Positions 36,182-44,763 of a stretch of 64,000 nucleotides of DNA are shown here, one piece after another. Location: positions 1 to 64,000 of the forward strand of contig JAJFKY010000001.1 in assembly GCA_021772975.1 (NCBI GenBank), given 5' to 3'. A model generated the notes under the pieces. It did no database searches. It saw nothing but the letters and a program-made list of their open reading frames with translations, and was not told the DNA's origin. This DNA is from Gammaproteobacteria bacterium. Lineage in GTDB: Bacteria > Pseudomonadota > Gammaproteobacteria > Xanthomonadales > Wenzhouxiangellaceae. Position numbers and translations under genes: made by a program. Position 1 is the stretch's first letter. Each line of letters opens with the position of its first letter.

Positions 36182-38419
36182 CTAGAAATTACGTTGATTA
36201 ATTCCAAATAAATCGTATGGCTGCCGGCCCAGGCTACCCAGACCTTTCAAGTGCAGTTCCACAAACACCCCCACCTGATCACTGCCATCACGAGCATTGA
36301 CAAATTCGCGGCCAATGAGTTGCAAAGCCCAGCAGCAGCTCTCGTATTCAAAACCCAGTACCGCTTCCAGCGTGGTGTTATCGCGGAAGGAATAGTTCCA
36401 GCGGCCAAGCAGATTCCAGGAATCGGAAATCGGATAACGCACCCGTACGTCGAACTGGTCGACCTGCCGGGTGCGGAAACGATAGCCGGTCTGGACCCGC
36501 AAACCACTCTCGCCGATATAGCTCAAACCCAGCAAGCCGACGTCAATCTCGGTGTCTTCCGGGTCATATTGAATTCCGGCGGTAACCGCCCAGTTGGAAA
36601 ACGGCCGGTAATTGACTTCCGCCAGCACCGCCGAGCTCTCAAAACTGGTGGCCGCCACGCCGGGTAACTGTACCTGCTGATCTTCAAAAAACAGAATCTG
36701 CCCGAGGGTGACATCCAGATACTGACGACCGGTATTGCCATCGATCAAACGCGAAGTTACCGCCCAGGACAGCTGGTTGGTATCGGACTGCCGATCAGCA
36801 CCGGTAAAACGATTGGTGTTAAACAGCTGACTGACACCGAAGGTGAGTTCGGCGGTATCAAAATCCGGCAGATCGTTCTGCTCCTCAAACGGTACGTAGG
36901 CGTAAAACAGCCGCGGTTCCAGCGTGATCCGGTCACCACTGTCCAAATCGCGCTCAAAAATCAGCCCCCCGTCGATGCTTAAAATTGGTACTGCCCGGGA
37001 CGGGCTGCTATCCAGCAACGGCACGGTCGATTCATCCAGATCACTCAGGGTGTAGGCGGTATAGCGGAAGCCTGCGCGCGGCTCGATAAACCAGCCGGGA
37101 CGCTCGTAGCGCCATTCGACCGTCGGATAGATATCCAGCCGTCCACCCACCGGTCCGACATCGCGTTCGAAGTAAACCGCTTCACTGTCCAGTACAAAAT
37201 CCAGATTACCGACGATGTTGTAACGCCAGTCGGCGGTCAACCGGGGTAAGCGTGAATAAGGTTCGGCGGTATCGGGAATACTGCTGTCCAGTTCCTGGAA
37301 ATCATCAAACACCAGCGCGGTATTCCAGCCACGGCCGCTGGCATACAAACCAAAGTCACTGCGCAAAAACGAAATGGTCGTTTCGTTGATATCCGCGCCA
37401 AAGTTCAAAAAGTAATCTTCGTCACTGACTCGATGCACATTCAAACGTGACACAATGCCGCGCCCCAACCGATAGTTAGCCTGAGTGCGGTAACGATAGC
37501 GGTCCCGGCCGGCAAACTCGTCATCCCCGGGCAGATAGTCACCGTCCAGCACGCCATTGGCGCGGGAAGTCAAAAACCGATACTCCGCCCCCAGCGCCGC
37601 ACCGCGGCCGGAAATAAAACGGGGGATAATCGTAGCGTCCATATTGGGTGCAATATTCCAGTAATACGGCCATGCAAACGCCACCCCGTTATCCGATGTG
37701 GTGCTGAAACTGGGATACAGAAAACCGGATTTGCGCCGGTCATCCAGGGGAAAACTGATCCACGGCAGAAACATCAGCGGCACACCCTGAAAACGCAGGG
37801 TGGCATTACGCGCGGTGCCCACGCCGGCTTCACGATCCAGCTTGACCCGCGCGGCGGATAACTCCCAGGCAGGCTCGTCACCCGGGCAGGTGGTAAAATC
37901 AATACTGGTCAGGCGGGCAATCCCCCCCGATTCCAGCAACACGCTCTGCGCCCTGCCATTGGCGGTACTGCCAACCACTTCAAATTCGACTTCATTGAAA
38001 CTGGCGCTGCCGTCGGCGATAACGTAGGCGGCATTCTGCGCGCGCACCACGTAATCCTGATCGCGGTAGCTCAACGCTTCGGGCAGGACCACCTCGCCGA
38101 TACTGCGGTCATACAGCAGCCGGCCCGTCTCGACCTGCTGATCAGCACGCTCCAGCAATACGCTGCCGATAAACTCCGACTGTCCGAAACGCTCCAGATC
38201 AATTTCATCGGCATTCACGTAGACCGGCTGACCAACGCGGTTGGGTGTGGGGCCGCTGCGATTCATGCGTACATCATCGGTGCAGGTGGCGGCCACCGCG
38301 GTGCTGTCACTATCGCCCTGGTTGATACCACTGAATTGTGCCGCAGCGCCGGTCGCGATCACACACAGGATCAACAGACTCGCTCGGAGGGTATGGCTGA
38401 CAGGCAACAGGAAATCCAA
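36182..38419 (-). CDS. lptD: LPS-assembly protein LptD
   Basis: The outer-membrane barrel that inserts lipopolysaccharide into the outer leaflet with LptE. 745 residues: a signal peptide (ASLLILCVIATGAAAQ), an N-terminal OstA/LptA-like jellyroll (VYVNADEIDLERFG to about 170) and the barrel with VPLMFLPWISFPLDDRRKSGFLYPSF, RLTADWRY and IGLSYIGESG-type strands. A Cys near residue 45 and the C-terminal CC pair (YESCCWALQL) are consistent with the conserved interdomain disulphides. The only in-frame start is a TTG with a weak SD. It is the first gene of the run to apaH. Confidence 0.96.
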   Translation of the reverse strand: MDFLLPVSHTLRASLLILCVIATGAAAQFSGINQGDSDSTAVAATCTDDVRMNRSGPTPNRVGQPVYVNADEIDLERFGQSEFIGSVLLERADQQVETGRLLYDRSIGEVVLPEALSYRDQDYVVRAQNAAYVIADGSASFNEVEFEVVGSTANGRAQSVLLESGGIARLTSIDFTTCPGDEPAWELSAARVKLDREAGVGTARNATLRFQGVPLMFLPWISFPLDDRRKSGFLYPSFSTTSDNGVAFAWPYYWNIAPNMDATIIPRFISGRGAALGAEYRFLTSRANGVLDGDYLPGDDEFAGRDRYRYRTQANYRLGRGIVSRLNVHRVSDEDYFLNFGADINETTISFLRSDFGLYASGRGWNTALVFDDFQELDSSIPDTAEPYSRLPRLTADWRYNIVGNLDFVLDSEAVYFERDVGPVGGRLDIYPTVEWRYERPGWFIEPRAGFRYTAYTLSDLDESTVPLLDSSPSRAVPILSIDGGLIFERDLDSGDRITLEPRLFYAYVPFEEQNDLPDFDTAELTFGVSQLFNTNRFTGADRQSDTNQLSWAVTSRLIDGNTGRQYLDVTLGQILFFEDQQVQLPGVAATSFESSAVLAEVNYRPFSNWAVTAGIQYDPEDTEIDVGLLGLSYIGESGLRVQTGYRFRTRQVDQFDVRVRYPISDSWNLLGRWNYSFRDNTTLEAVLGFEYESCCWALQLIGREFVNARDGSDQVGVFVELHLKGLGSLGRQPYDLFGINQRNF

Positions 38420-38451
38420 CGAAAAAATAAGCTGCTATTGTAAGCCCAGTT

Positions 38452-39648
38452 TCATTGCGCTGCACACAGCACAGCCGGATTGGGGTAACCACCTTGCAGC
38501 CAGGCCTCGCGTTGTGCGGCGGGCCACTCGCCAATGCTGACGGCAGCCTGGTAAAAGGCAGCCAGGTCATAACGGTTGCAAATCAGCAGTTCAGTAAACG
38601 CCGCCACGCCCTGCTGATAAGTCGCCTGCAGTGCTAAATGGGCGTTGTTCAACGGCTGTGCAAACCATTCTCGCCAGGCCAGCAGGCCGCGCAGCAGGTC
38701 CGGATTCAACTCAGCGGCGCCGAGTTCATCCAGATAGGCCAGGCGCAGATCCATAAACACCTGCTGTTTGGCCTGCAGTGCCTGTTCCTGATCAGGGCTG
38801 GCGCGATCCGCCGCCTGGGCATAGATCCGCTGCAACTGACTGCGTGCGGATGTCAGCAGTTGATTAACCACGCTGTCCGCCTGCTGCCAGGCCTGCCAGC
38901 GCAGCAGCAGCGGATCAGGCGCCTGATCCGCTGGTGACCGATGCAGGCGTAGCCAGCGCGCCACGCCCTCGTTGGCAACGGTTTCCGCAAAGGCTTCGTT
39001 AAACCCGGTGGAACCGGCCACAAACAGTTGCTGATGGGCCAGTTCGTGAAAAATCAGACTGCCCAGCACCGGTTCCAGATAATCATCTGAATACGCCAGC
39101 ATGGTGTTGAGCACCGGATCATCAAACCAACCCAGGGTTGAATAAGCCGTTGCCGGACTGATCAGCACATCCAGTTCCCGGGCATGCAGCTGCCGTGCTT
39201 CACGCAGCGCTGAACTGCGCCGGTACCAGCCACGATAAGCCAGGCAGCCAGCCAGTGGATAACACCAGGTATGTGGTTGCAAAGACAGTGGCGGGGTTGC
39301 GATCACATTCCAGACCACCGCATCGCGCTGCAGATCGGCATAGCTGCGGTAACTGCCATTATCCGGCAAACCCAGCTCCGCACTGGCGAAATTCCGCAGC
39401 CGCAACGCCAGTTCCAGCTTAGCGCGCAAAGCCTCCGGCGTATCCGGGTCGCCGAGCAGTTCACTGATCGGCTCACGCTTTGACAATAAATCCAGATGCC
39501 CGCCCACCGCCTGAAACGTCCAGCGTACGCTCGTGCAACCGGCCAGAGCCGCTAACAGCACGGTAGCCATCAGCGCTGCGATGGCTAACAATAGCGTTCT
39601 TGGCGAAATTTTTTCGCGGCGTTTTTTATAAGCAGGTAAATGAAGCAT
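38452..39648 (-). CDS. Putative aminopeptidase lipoprotein (DUF2265)
   Basis: A 398-residue protein with a basic N-terminus, hydrophobic signal and lipobox LAGC near residue 38. The mature part matches the putative aminopeptidase family PF10023: TFQAVGGHLDLLSKREPI, YSTLGWFDDPVLNTML and the zinc-binding helix SLIFHELAHQQLFVAGSTGFNEAFAETVANEG, where HELAH and the downstream Glu form a gluzincin-like site. Substrate unknown. It lies 32 bp upstream of lptD. Its start codon overlaps that of the divergent methyltransferase by 2 bp (CATG), so either start may be further in. Confidence 0.88.
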   Translation of the reverse strand: MLHLPAYKKRREKISPRTLLLAIAALMATVLLAALAGCTSVRWTFQAVGGHLDLLSKREPISELLGDPDTPEALRAKLELALRLRNFASAELGLPDNGSYRSYADLQRDAVVWNVIATPPLSLQPHTWCYPLAGCLAYRGWYRRSSALREARQLHARELDVLISPATAYSTLGWFDDPVLNTMLAYSDDYLEPVLGSLIFHELAHQQLFVAGSTGFNEAFAETVANEGVARWLRLHRSPADQAPDPLLLRWQAWQQADSVVNQLLTSARSQLQRIYAQAADRASPDQEQALQAKQQVFMDLRLAYLDELGAAELNPDLLRGLLAWREWFAQPLNNAHLALQATYQQGVAAFTELLICNRYDLAAFYQAAVSIGEWPAAQREAWLQGGYPNPAVLCAAQ

Positions 39649-40399
39649 GCAGGATAACTGGTTTTTTGACGAACAACTGTGGCAGGATTTTTACGATTGT
39701 ATGTTTTCCAGCACAGACTTTCAGCGCGCTGAGCAGCAGATCGATGCCTTGTTTGCCTATCTGGGTTACCTGCCGGAAAGAATTCTCGATCTGGGTTGCG
39801 GTCCGGGCCGCCACGCCCTGCCACTGGCACAACGCGGCTGCCGGGTTACCGCGCTGGACAGCAGCGCCCTGCTGCTGGACAAACTGCGCAGCGCGATGGC
39901 GGCCAGCGATGTGGAAGCCAGTCAAATTGAAATTCTGCACCAGGACATGCGCACTTTCTCCCGCCCCGGGCATTACGACCTGATCACCTCGCTGTGGACT
40001 TCGTTCGGCTATTTTGACGATGAACAGGACAATCTTGAACTGTTGCGCCAGTGTCACAGCAATCTTAATGCTGAGGGCGTACTGCTGATCGACACCGTCG
40101 GCAAAGAATACCTGACCCGTAACCTGCAACCCGTGCATGCCCGCGATTATGATGACGGTCGCATCCTGATCGAACGTCCGGTACTCAATGACAACATGAC
40201 CCGGGTCAGCATCGAATGGCTGCTGATCAACGGTGAACAGGTCAAGCGTACGGAATTCAGTCACGCGATTTATTCCGGCGTAGAACTGGCCGACCGTCTG
40301 CACGATGCCGGCTTTGAGGATGTGGTGTTGTATGGTGACTGGGAAGCTGGTGATTACAATATTGACGCCGAGCGCCTGATCGCCGTAGCCAGGAAGTAG
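39647..40399 (+). CDS. Class I SAM-dependent methyltransferase
   Basis: A 250-residue methyltransferase of the Methyltransf_25/11 type. SAM-binding motif I is ERILDLGCGPGRHALPLAQRG near residue 45, followed by VTALDSSALLLDKL (motif post-I), EILHQDMRTF, YDLITSLWTSFGYFDDEQDNL and GVLLIDTVGKEY. The terminal DAGFEDVVLYGDWEAGDY is common in this group. The substrate is not known. The start codon overlaps that of the divergent aminopeptidase gene, and the gene-free repeat mosaic follows it. Confidence 0.88.
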   Translation: MQDNWFFDEQLWQDFYDCMFSSTDFQRAEQQIDALFAYLGYLPERILDLGCGPGRHALPLAQRGCRVTALDSSALLLDKLRSAMAASDVEASQIEILHQDMRTFSRPGHYDLITSLWTSFGYFDDEQDNLELLRQCHSNLNAEGVLLIDTVGKEYLTRNLQPVHARDYDDGRILIERPVLNDNMTRVSIEWLLINGEQVKRTEFSHAIYSGVELADRLHDAGFEDVVLYGDWEAGDYNIDAERLIAVARK

Positions 40400-40447
40400 A
40401 CCCGCATACCGGGTCTTGGCTCAACCTGCGATACTCTGTATTCCAAG

Positions 40448-40521
40448 CTGTCATCCTATGCTTGCAAATACCTGCTGCGGTAGGAAACTAGCAGCAGGTA
40501 TTTGCAAGCATAGGATGACAG
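40448..40521. repeat. 31-bp perfect inverted repeat with 12-nt loop
   Basis: Arms 40448-40478 and 40491-40521 are exact reverse complements (CTGTCATCCTATGCTTGCAA... outward). The pairing continues imperfectly outside the arms for about 30 bp each side (40411-40440 with 40521-40550), so the element is about 140 bp. No T-tract follows. Confidence 0.85.
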
Positions 40522-40880
40522 TACCGTAGGCCGGGTCAAGACCCAGCATGCAGATCTCTCAATTAACCCAGTACCCATCAGTGTTAGCACACAAAACGTA
40601 GCAACGAGAATCCAAATACCCTCCGTGCAATTCCGGCTGGTGGCAGGGTCCGGAGCCGGGGGTGGGAGTGCCAGGGATGGCGCGGACAGCCTGCTGTGAC
40701 GGGATGTCACATGCAGGCGTGCCCCGGCCGCAGGGCGCTGTCACCAGCTTCCTAGCGAAGCTGGGCGGAATGCCGGATGTGGCTCTTTGCTCCCTTTCTG
40801 TCTACACAAAAAGGGAGTCGCCTCAGCTCGCGCAGCGGGCGGCGAAACCTTACTGCGCTGAATGACGCGGATAGCATGGG

Positions 40881-40907
40881 GAGATTCTTCACCGCGTTCA
40901 GAATGAC
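40881..40907 (-). repeat. GTCATTCTGA-type dispersed repeat, copy 1
   Basis: Read on the minus strand it is GTCATTCTGAACGCGGTGAAG..., similar to the GTCATCCTGAGC copy at 40967 in the opposite orientation and to a short repeat seen in many bacterial genomes. Confidence 0.6.
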
Positions 40908-40966
40908 GGCCTTTGCTGAGACTGCAACCATTGAAAATGCCCATCACTTACAAAGAACCCATAGAT

Positions 40967-40995
40967 GTCATCCTGAGCACCAGCGAAGGATCTCC
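40967..40995 (+). repeat. GTCATCCTGAG-type dispersed repeat, copy 2
   Basis: GTCATCCTGAGCACCAGCGA followed by AGGATCTCC. It is inverted relative to copy 1, 60 bp away; together they could form a larger hairpin. Confidence 0.6.
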
Positions 40996-41079
40996 CCATC
41001 ACTACCTATCAACCCAGCCCAAGAGATTCTTAATCTGCGTTCAGTATGACCAATTAGAGTGCAGAAAAACCTCTGCGCA

Positions 41080-42351
41080 TCACCTCACCCGATCACTCTC
41101 CAGTTCCAGATTGGGAATCTGCGTAAACGCGATCCGCATCGGCGCACCCGCCAGACCTTCCTTGGCTCCGCCAAAAAACACCGACTGGGCACCGAAACGT
41201 TTGTTGATGTCGTCGGCGACCATGCTGAGATTGCCTGTCGCCATGTCTATATCACTCTGGCTGTTGTTAGCACGGTTGGTGAATAACTGACCACTGACCT
41301 CGGCGTCCGGGATCAGATCGTGCAACTGCACGCCCACGGCCAGGATTTTTTTGCCTTTCGGGCGCCGGTTCCAAAGTGCGCGCAACACGTAGTTCAAATC
41401 GCGGGTATCGTTGACCGGCGCGAAGCGGCCGTATTCACCCCAGCCTTTTCGCTGGCGCGGCTGAGCGGTATCAACCAGCCGCAGGTTGAGGCTCATGCCG
41501 CCGGTGTGGTAACCCATTTCACGCATGCGGAAAGCGGCTTTCTGCAACATTTTATGCAGTATCGCTAGGGCTTTATCCGGGCGGCGCATGTCTGGAGAAA
41601 GTACGTGGGAATGTCCGACGGTGCGCCGTTGCGTGGGCGGGCGGAAGGCACTGCGACCGCGCAGTTCCGCATACACCCGCTCGCCTTCAATGCCGCCCCA
41701 GATACCACGCAGAGTATCGCGTCGGGTGGCATACAGTTGCCGGATTGAGTCAATCCCCTCAGCCCTCAGACGCCGCACCATACTGCCGCCAATCCCGGTT
41801 AAGTCATTCAGCTCCAGATGCTCGAATGCGTGCGGCAGATCAGCCGGCACCAGAATCCGGACGCCATCGGGTTTATCCAGTTTAGAGGCCATTTTGGCCA
41901 GAAACCGGTTGGGCGCGATGCCGATGGAACAGGTCACCGCTAACACCTCGCTGACCGCCAGCTTGACCCGCCGGGCAATATCCAGTGCCGCTTCCGGTTG
42001 CTGTTGGGTTCCGGTCAGGCTGCAGACCATTTCATCAATGGACACTACCTTAGACACGGGAATGTGCTGCTCAATGGCCTTGATCATCTGCTGGTGATAG
42101 TGCACATAGCGGCTGGTGTCGGATAACACCAGCCTGATATCCGGACAGATTCGCCTGGCCTCCCAGACACTGGTGCCGGTTTTAACCCCCATATGCTTGG
42201 CTTCATAGCTGGTCGCGATACAGCAGGTACGATCAGTCATCACCGGCACCACAGCCACCGGATGACCACGTAGAGCAGGGTCCAGAGCCTGTTCTATACC
42301 GGCAAACCAGGCATCGAAATCAATAAACAGGACGCGTAGTGGTAATGACAT
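41080..42351 (-). CDS. Y-family DNA polymerase
   Basis: About 423 residues from the ATG at 42351 (the track uses a GTG 13 codons earlier; an ATG at 42360 is also possible). The translesion polymerase core is clear: FIDFDAWFAGIEQ (first metal Asp), TSYEAKHMGVKTG, SRYVHYHQQ and VVSIDEMVCSL, the Asp-Glu pair of motif III, so the catalytic residues are intact, unlike ImuB. Helix-hairpin-helix LTGIGGSMVRRLRAEG and a little-finger domain follow. It differs from typical DinB in length and C-terminus (about 420 against 351 residues) and has no umuD or imuA neighbour. No obvious LexA box was found. Mutagenic bypass role is inferred. Confidence 0.9.
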   Translation of the reverse strand: MSLPLRVLFIDFDAWFAGIEQALDPALRGHPVAVVPVMTDRTCCIATSYEAKHMGVKTGTSVWEARRICPDIRLVLSDTSRYVHYHQQMIKAIEQHIPVSKVVSIDEMVCSLTGTQQQPEAALDIARRVKLAVSEVLAVTCSIGIAPNRFLAKMASKLDKPDGVRILVPADLPHAFEHLELNDLTGIGGSMVRRLRAEGIDSIRQLYATRRDTLRGIWGGIEGERVYAELRGRSAFRPPTQRRTVGHSHVLSPDMRRPDKALAILHKMLQKAAFRMREMGYHTGGMSLNLRLVDTAQPRQRKGWGEYGRFAPVNDTRDLNYVLRALWNRRPKGKKILAVGVQLHDLIPDAEVSGQLFTNRANNSQSDIDMATGNLSMVADDINKRFGAQSVFFGGAKEGLAGAPMRIAFTQIPNLELESDRVR

Positions 42352-42443
42352 GACTATCATCAAATCGCTGATCGTCAGCTCATTAAACACACCTTGCAGG
42401 CGATGATCAACTGCCTTTTATCATCCCGCTCCGGAATCCTACG

Positions 42444-43346
42444 TTACGCGCATCTGGCCAGCAGATCAGCGTTGATACGCTCGACAATCTGGGCGGAAAC
42501 TTCGGGCGTGCGTAAAATCCGGCGATGTCCCAGCCCCTGGGTGGTGATCAGTTCGGCCTGAGGATAGGCCGCTTTGATCTCCAACGCATTTTCATAAGGG
42601 ACTTCAACATCACCCTGATCATGCACGACGGTCAATCTGCCGGACCAGTGCTGGCGCAGATCAGCACAGGACAACTGCTCAATCGGGCGCTGATCATTGG
42701 CCACCAGAAACTGTTCAAAATGCCGTTGTACGGCTTTGGACAGGGCAAGCTGACGCACCAGATAGCCAGCCGGACTGGACAGACTGGCCGGCGCGGCGAC
42801 CAGCACCAGATGCCCGGGCGCAGATTCGCAGGGTTTACCATCCGGCATGCGGGTTGCCATCATACTCATGGCGCCTCCGAATGAGTGTCCTATCTGAGCG
42901 GTCAAGGGCCCGATTTGCCATTGCACTTCCTGGATAGCAGCCACTGCCTGCCAGTATTGCAGAGTTTTTCCCGGTGAACGGCCATGCGCGGGGAAATCCA
43001 TGGCATAACAGGTGATCCCACGCTCCAGCAATAAAGGAACATAATTGAGCATATAGTCTGAGCGTGATGTCCAGCCGTGCAGCAGCAGTACTTTTGGCTC
43101 CGGCCTGCTGTTGGCCTGAGTGGCCCGCCAGCAATGCAGCATCACCGGCCCCACCGATGTTTCCACCAGGCGGCTGTCAGCCTGCGCCAGGCTGTGATCA
43201 ATCTGTGCCTGCATTTCCGGGCGCAGTTTTTTGGCCCGTGACATCGGACGAATAAATAATCTGAACGCGGCCCATCCGGCCAGCCTGGGGGCCAGCAGGC
43301 CAGTCACCTGAAAGCATAGCCTGATTAATTTAGCTACCATCGACAT
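42444..43346 (-). CDS. Alpha/beta hydrolase
   Basis: A 300-residue serine hydrolase. A short hydrophobic/basic N-terminus is followed by VLLLHGWTSRSDYMLNYVPLL (oxyanion HG), YAMDFPAHGRSPG, the nucleophile elbow IGHSFGGAMSMM near residue 152, the Asp strand VVHDQGDVEVPYENA and a late His in GLGHRRILRTPEV. The family includes esterases and lactonases; substrate unknown. It is divergent from a MarR regulator, and two operator-like palindromes lie between them, so it is probably under MarR control. Confidence 0.88.
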   Translation of the reverse strand: MSMVAKLIRLCFQVTGLLAPRLAGWAAFRLFIRPMSRAKKLRPEMQAQIDHSLAQADSRLVETSVGPVMLHCWRATQANSRPEPKVLLLHGWTSRSDYMLNYVPLLLERGITCYAMDFPAHGRSPGKTLQYWQAVAAIQEVQWQIGPLTAQIGHSFGGAMSMMATRMPDGKPCESAPGHLVLVAAPASLSSPAGYLVRQLALSKAVQRHFEQFLVANDQRPIEQLSCADLRQHWSGRLTVVHDQGDVEVPYENALEIKAAYPQAELITTQGLGHRRILRTPEVSAQIVERINADLLARCA

Positions 43347-43373
43347 CTGTTATTCCCGCGAAGTGGCATAATA

Positions 43374-43409
43374 GTTCACATGAGAACAAATAATAGTTCA
43401 CCTATGAAC
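43374..43409. promoter_or_regulatory. Two MarR operator-like palindromes
   Basis: GTTCACATGAGAAC (43374-43387) and GTTCACCTATGAAC (43396-43409) share GTTC....GAAC symmetry and lie 22 bp apart, about two helical turns. They are embedded in a direct repeat ATAATAGTTCAC. Each contains one of the two candidate marR start codons. Confidence 0.65.
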
Positions 43410-43901
43410 CAAATTCAAGGCGATACCGAACAGCCACATGCGCTGGCAAACATTGCCGGCCTGAGCGACTGGTTGACCGTGGTCAGCACCTATCAGGTAT
43501 GTGAAAAAGTGATGTCCAGACGGCTGATGGAGATTGGCCTGACACTGGCTCAATATGATGTGTTCGCCTCGCTGCTGGTCAAGGACGGTCAGACCCAGCA
43601 GGAAATTGCCGAGCGCAACCTGGTGGCCAAAAGCAACGTTTCCGGAATCCTCAAACGAATGCAGGCCAATAATTGGGTGCAACGCCTGCCGCATCATTCT
43701 GACGCACGCAAGAATCAGGTAAAACTGACCGCCAGCGGCCGGCAACTGGCGTTGCAGGGCGTGGCCATTCAGAAGCAGGTTATTAAAACCATGTGCGATG
43801 CCATTACTGTCCAGGAATCGGCGGCCGCGGCCGACATTTGCCGAAAAATGCGCACTGCGTTACTCAGCAGCACCGACGGTGAGCAAGTGGCCGTCGATTA
43901 A
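43404..43901 (+). CDS. MarR family transcriptional regulator
   Basis: About 165 residues from the ATG at 43404 (MNQIQGDTEQ); an ATG at 43380 would add eight residues, and neither has a clear SD, so the mRNA may be nearly leaderless. The winged helix-turn-helix covers TLAQYDVFASLLVKDGQTQQEIAERNLVAKSNVSGILKRMQANNWVQRLPHHSDARKNQVKLTASG, with the DxR wing of MarR proteins. The ligand is unknown. It lies between a divergent hydrolase and the convergent bufferin operon; the operators suggest control of itself and the hydrolase. Confidence 0.92.
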   Translation: MNQIQGDTEQPHALANIAGLSDWLTVVSTYQVCEKVMSRRLMEIGLTLAQYDVFASLLVKDGQTQQEIAERNLVAKSNVSGILKRMQANNWVQRLPHHSDARKNQVKLTASGRQLALQGVAIQKQVIKTMCDAITVQESAAAADICRKMRTALLSSTDGEQVAVD

Positions 43902-43913
43902 GCAGGGTTTAAA

Positions 43914-44753
43914 TCAGTCCAACCGGCCCGGGTCCTTATTGGACAGTTGGTTAATACCGGCAAGCAGCCCTTCAGCACACCACTGGGTTAAATAATCAAC
44001 CATCCGCTGACCAATCCGCGGCGCCGGATAATATCCGGTCAGGCTGGCGCACAGCCAGGCGAAATCCCGCCCTGCCAGCATAGCCTCCAGTAAACCATGC
44101 TCGTGGCCGGTCAGTGAGCGGAACTGCGTCAAGCGGTCACGATCACGCCACACCAGCCAGGCTTGCGCGTCCGCAGCGTCCAGCTGGGCGGCGGCCGGTG
44201 GCGGGCGCTCCGCCTTGATGGCCTGCCAGCTCGCCACGCTGTTCCAGTGCGCGCTGAAAAACTGCACGCTGGGATGTAACCGCAGCTGCATGCCCGGCCA
44301 CTGTTCAGCCGGCAGGGCCTGTACTTCCGAAAAATCCACGCGGCGCTGATCAGGCGCATCAAAACTGTCCAGCAGGATATTCTCAAACGCGGCAATCTCA
44401 GCCAGTATCGGATGGTCCGAGAAGGGTTTGTTGCCGCGCAGGTAAGCAGGCAGAGCGCGGCAAAAATACCGTAGCGACCGCACCTGCGAAGGGTGTTGCC
44501 CAAGATAGCCCTGCCATAACCTGGCAAACCACTCATCACCCAGATAAGTACACAGCACCGGGTGGTCGGTTTCGATCACTTTCCGTAAGCGCACCCGATA
44601 AGCGTTGGCATAGATTTCCAGGCGTTGTGCCGGGCTGATGCTGCCTTGCTCCACCACCTGATCCTGCAGCTCATGGGCTTCGTTTGATGGCTGCCGCTGG
44701 AGGTAATCCAAAAACTGATGCTGCAACCGGGCAAGCGAAACAGGCGCTGACAT
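43914..44753 (-). CDS. bufC: HvfC/BufC-type (DUF2063) RiPP maturase partner
   Basis: A 279-residue protein of the DUF2063 (HvfC/BufC N-terminal domain) family. The start LARLQHQFLDYLQ and SPAQRLEIYANAYRVRLRKVIETDHPVLCTYLGDEWFARLWQGYLGQHPS are the family core; these proteins bind the RiPP precursor and hand it to the MNIO enzyme. A C-terminal winged-helix-like region follows (LTGHEHGLLEAMLAGRDFAWLCAS). The start is 10 bp past the maturase stop, so the genes are a transcription unit. Family knowledge is from bufferin and methanobactin-type systems; partner binding here is inferred. Confidence 0.88.
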   Translation of the reverse strand: MSAPVSLARLQHQFLDYLQRQPSNEAHELQDQVVEQGSISPAQRLEIYANAYRVRLRKVIETDHPVLCTYLGDEWFARLWQGYLGQHPSQVRSLRYFCRALPAYLRGNKPFSDHPILAEIAAFENILLDSFDAPDQRRVDFSEVQALPAEQWPGMQLRLHPSVQFFSAHWNSVASWQAIKAERPPPAAAQLDAADAQAWLVWRDRDRLTQFRSLTGHEHGLLEAMLAGRDFAWLCASLTGYYPAPRIGQRMVDYLTQWCAEGLLAGINQLSNKDPGRLD

Positions 44754-44763
44754 AAACGTTTAA

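Larger units (their letters stand above)
40400..41079. other. Gene-free mosaic of intergenic palindromes
   Basis: 680 bp between a convergent methyltransferase and polymerase gene. It holds a 31-bp perfect inverted repeat, an imperfect outer inverted repeat containing GGGTCTTG, and two copies of a widespread GTCATYCTGAG..AGCGAAG-type repeat in opposite orientation. The ORFs in the track here (for example 40662-40865) lack SD sites and look like chance ORFs of GC-rich repeats. Confidence 0.7.

Noticed and set aside
40662-40865. Small plus-strand ORFs in the repeat mosaic
   Set aside because: They arise inside palindromic repeat sequence and have no ribosome site or domain.
41080-42351. ImuB (inactive Y-family protein of the imuABC cassette)
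   Set aside because: The catalytic Asp and Asp-Glu residues are present and no imuA or dnaE2 is adjacent.
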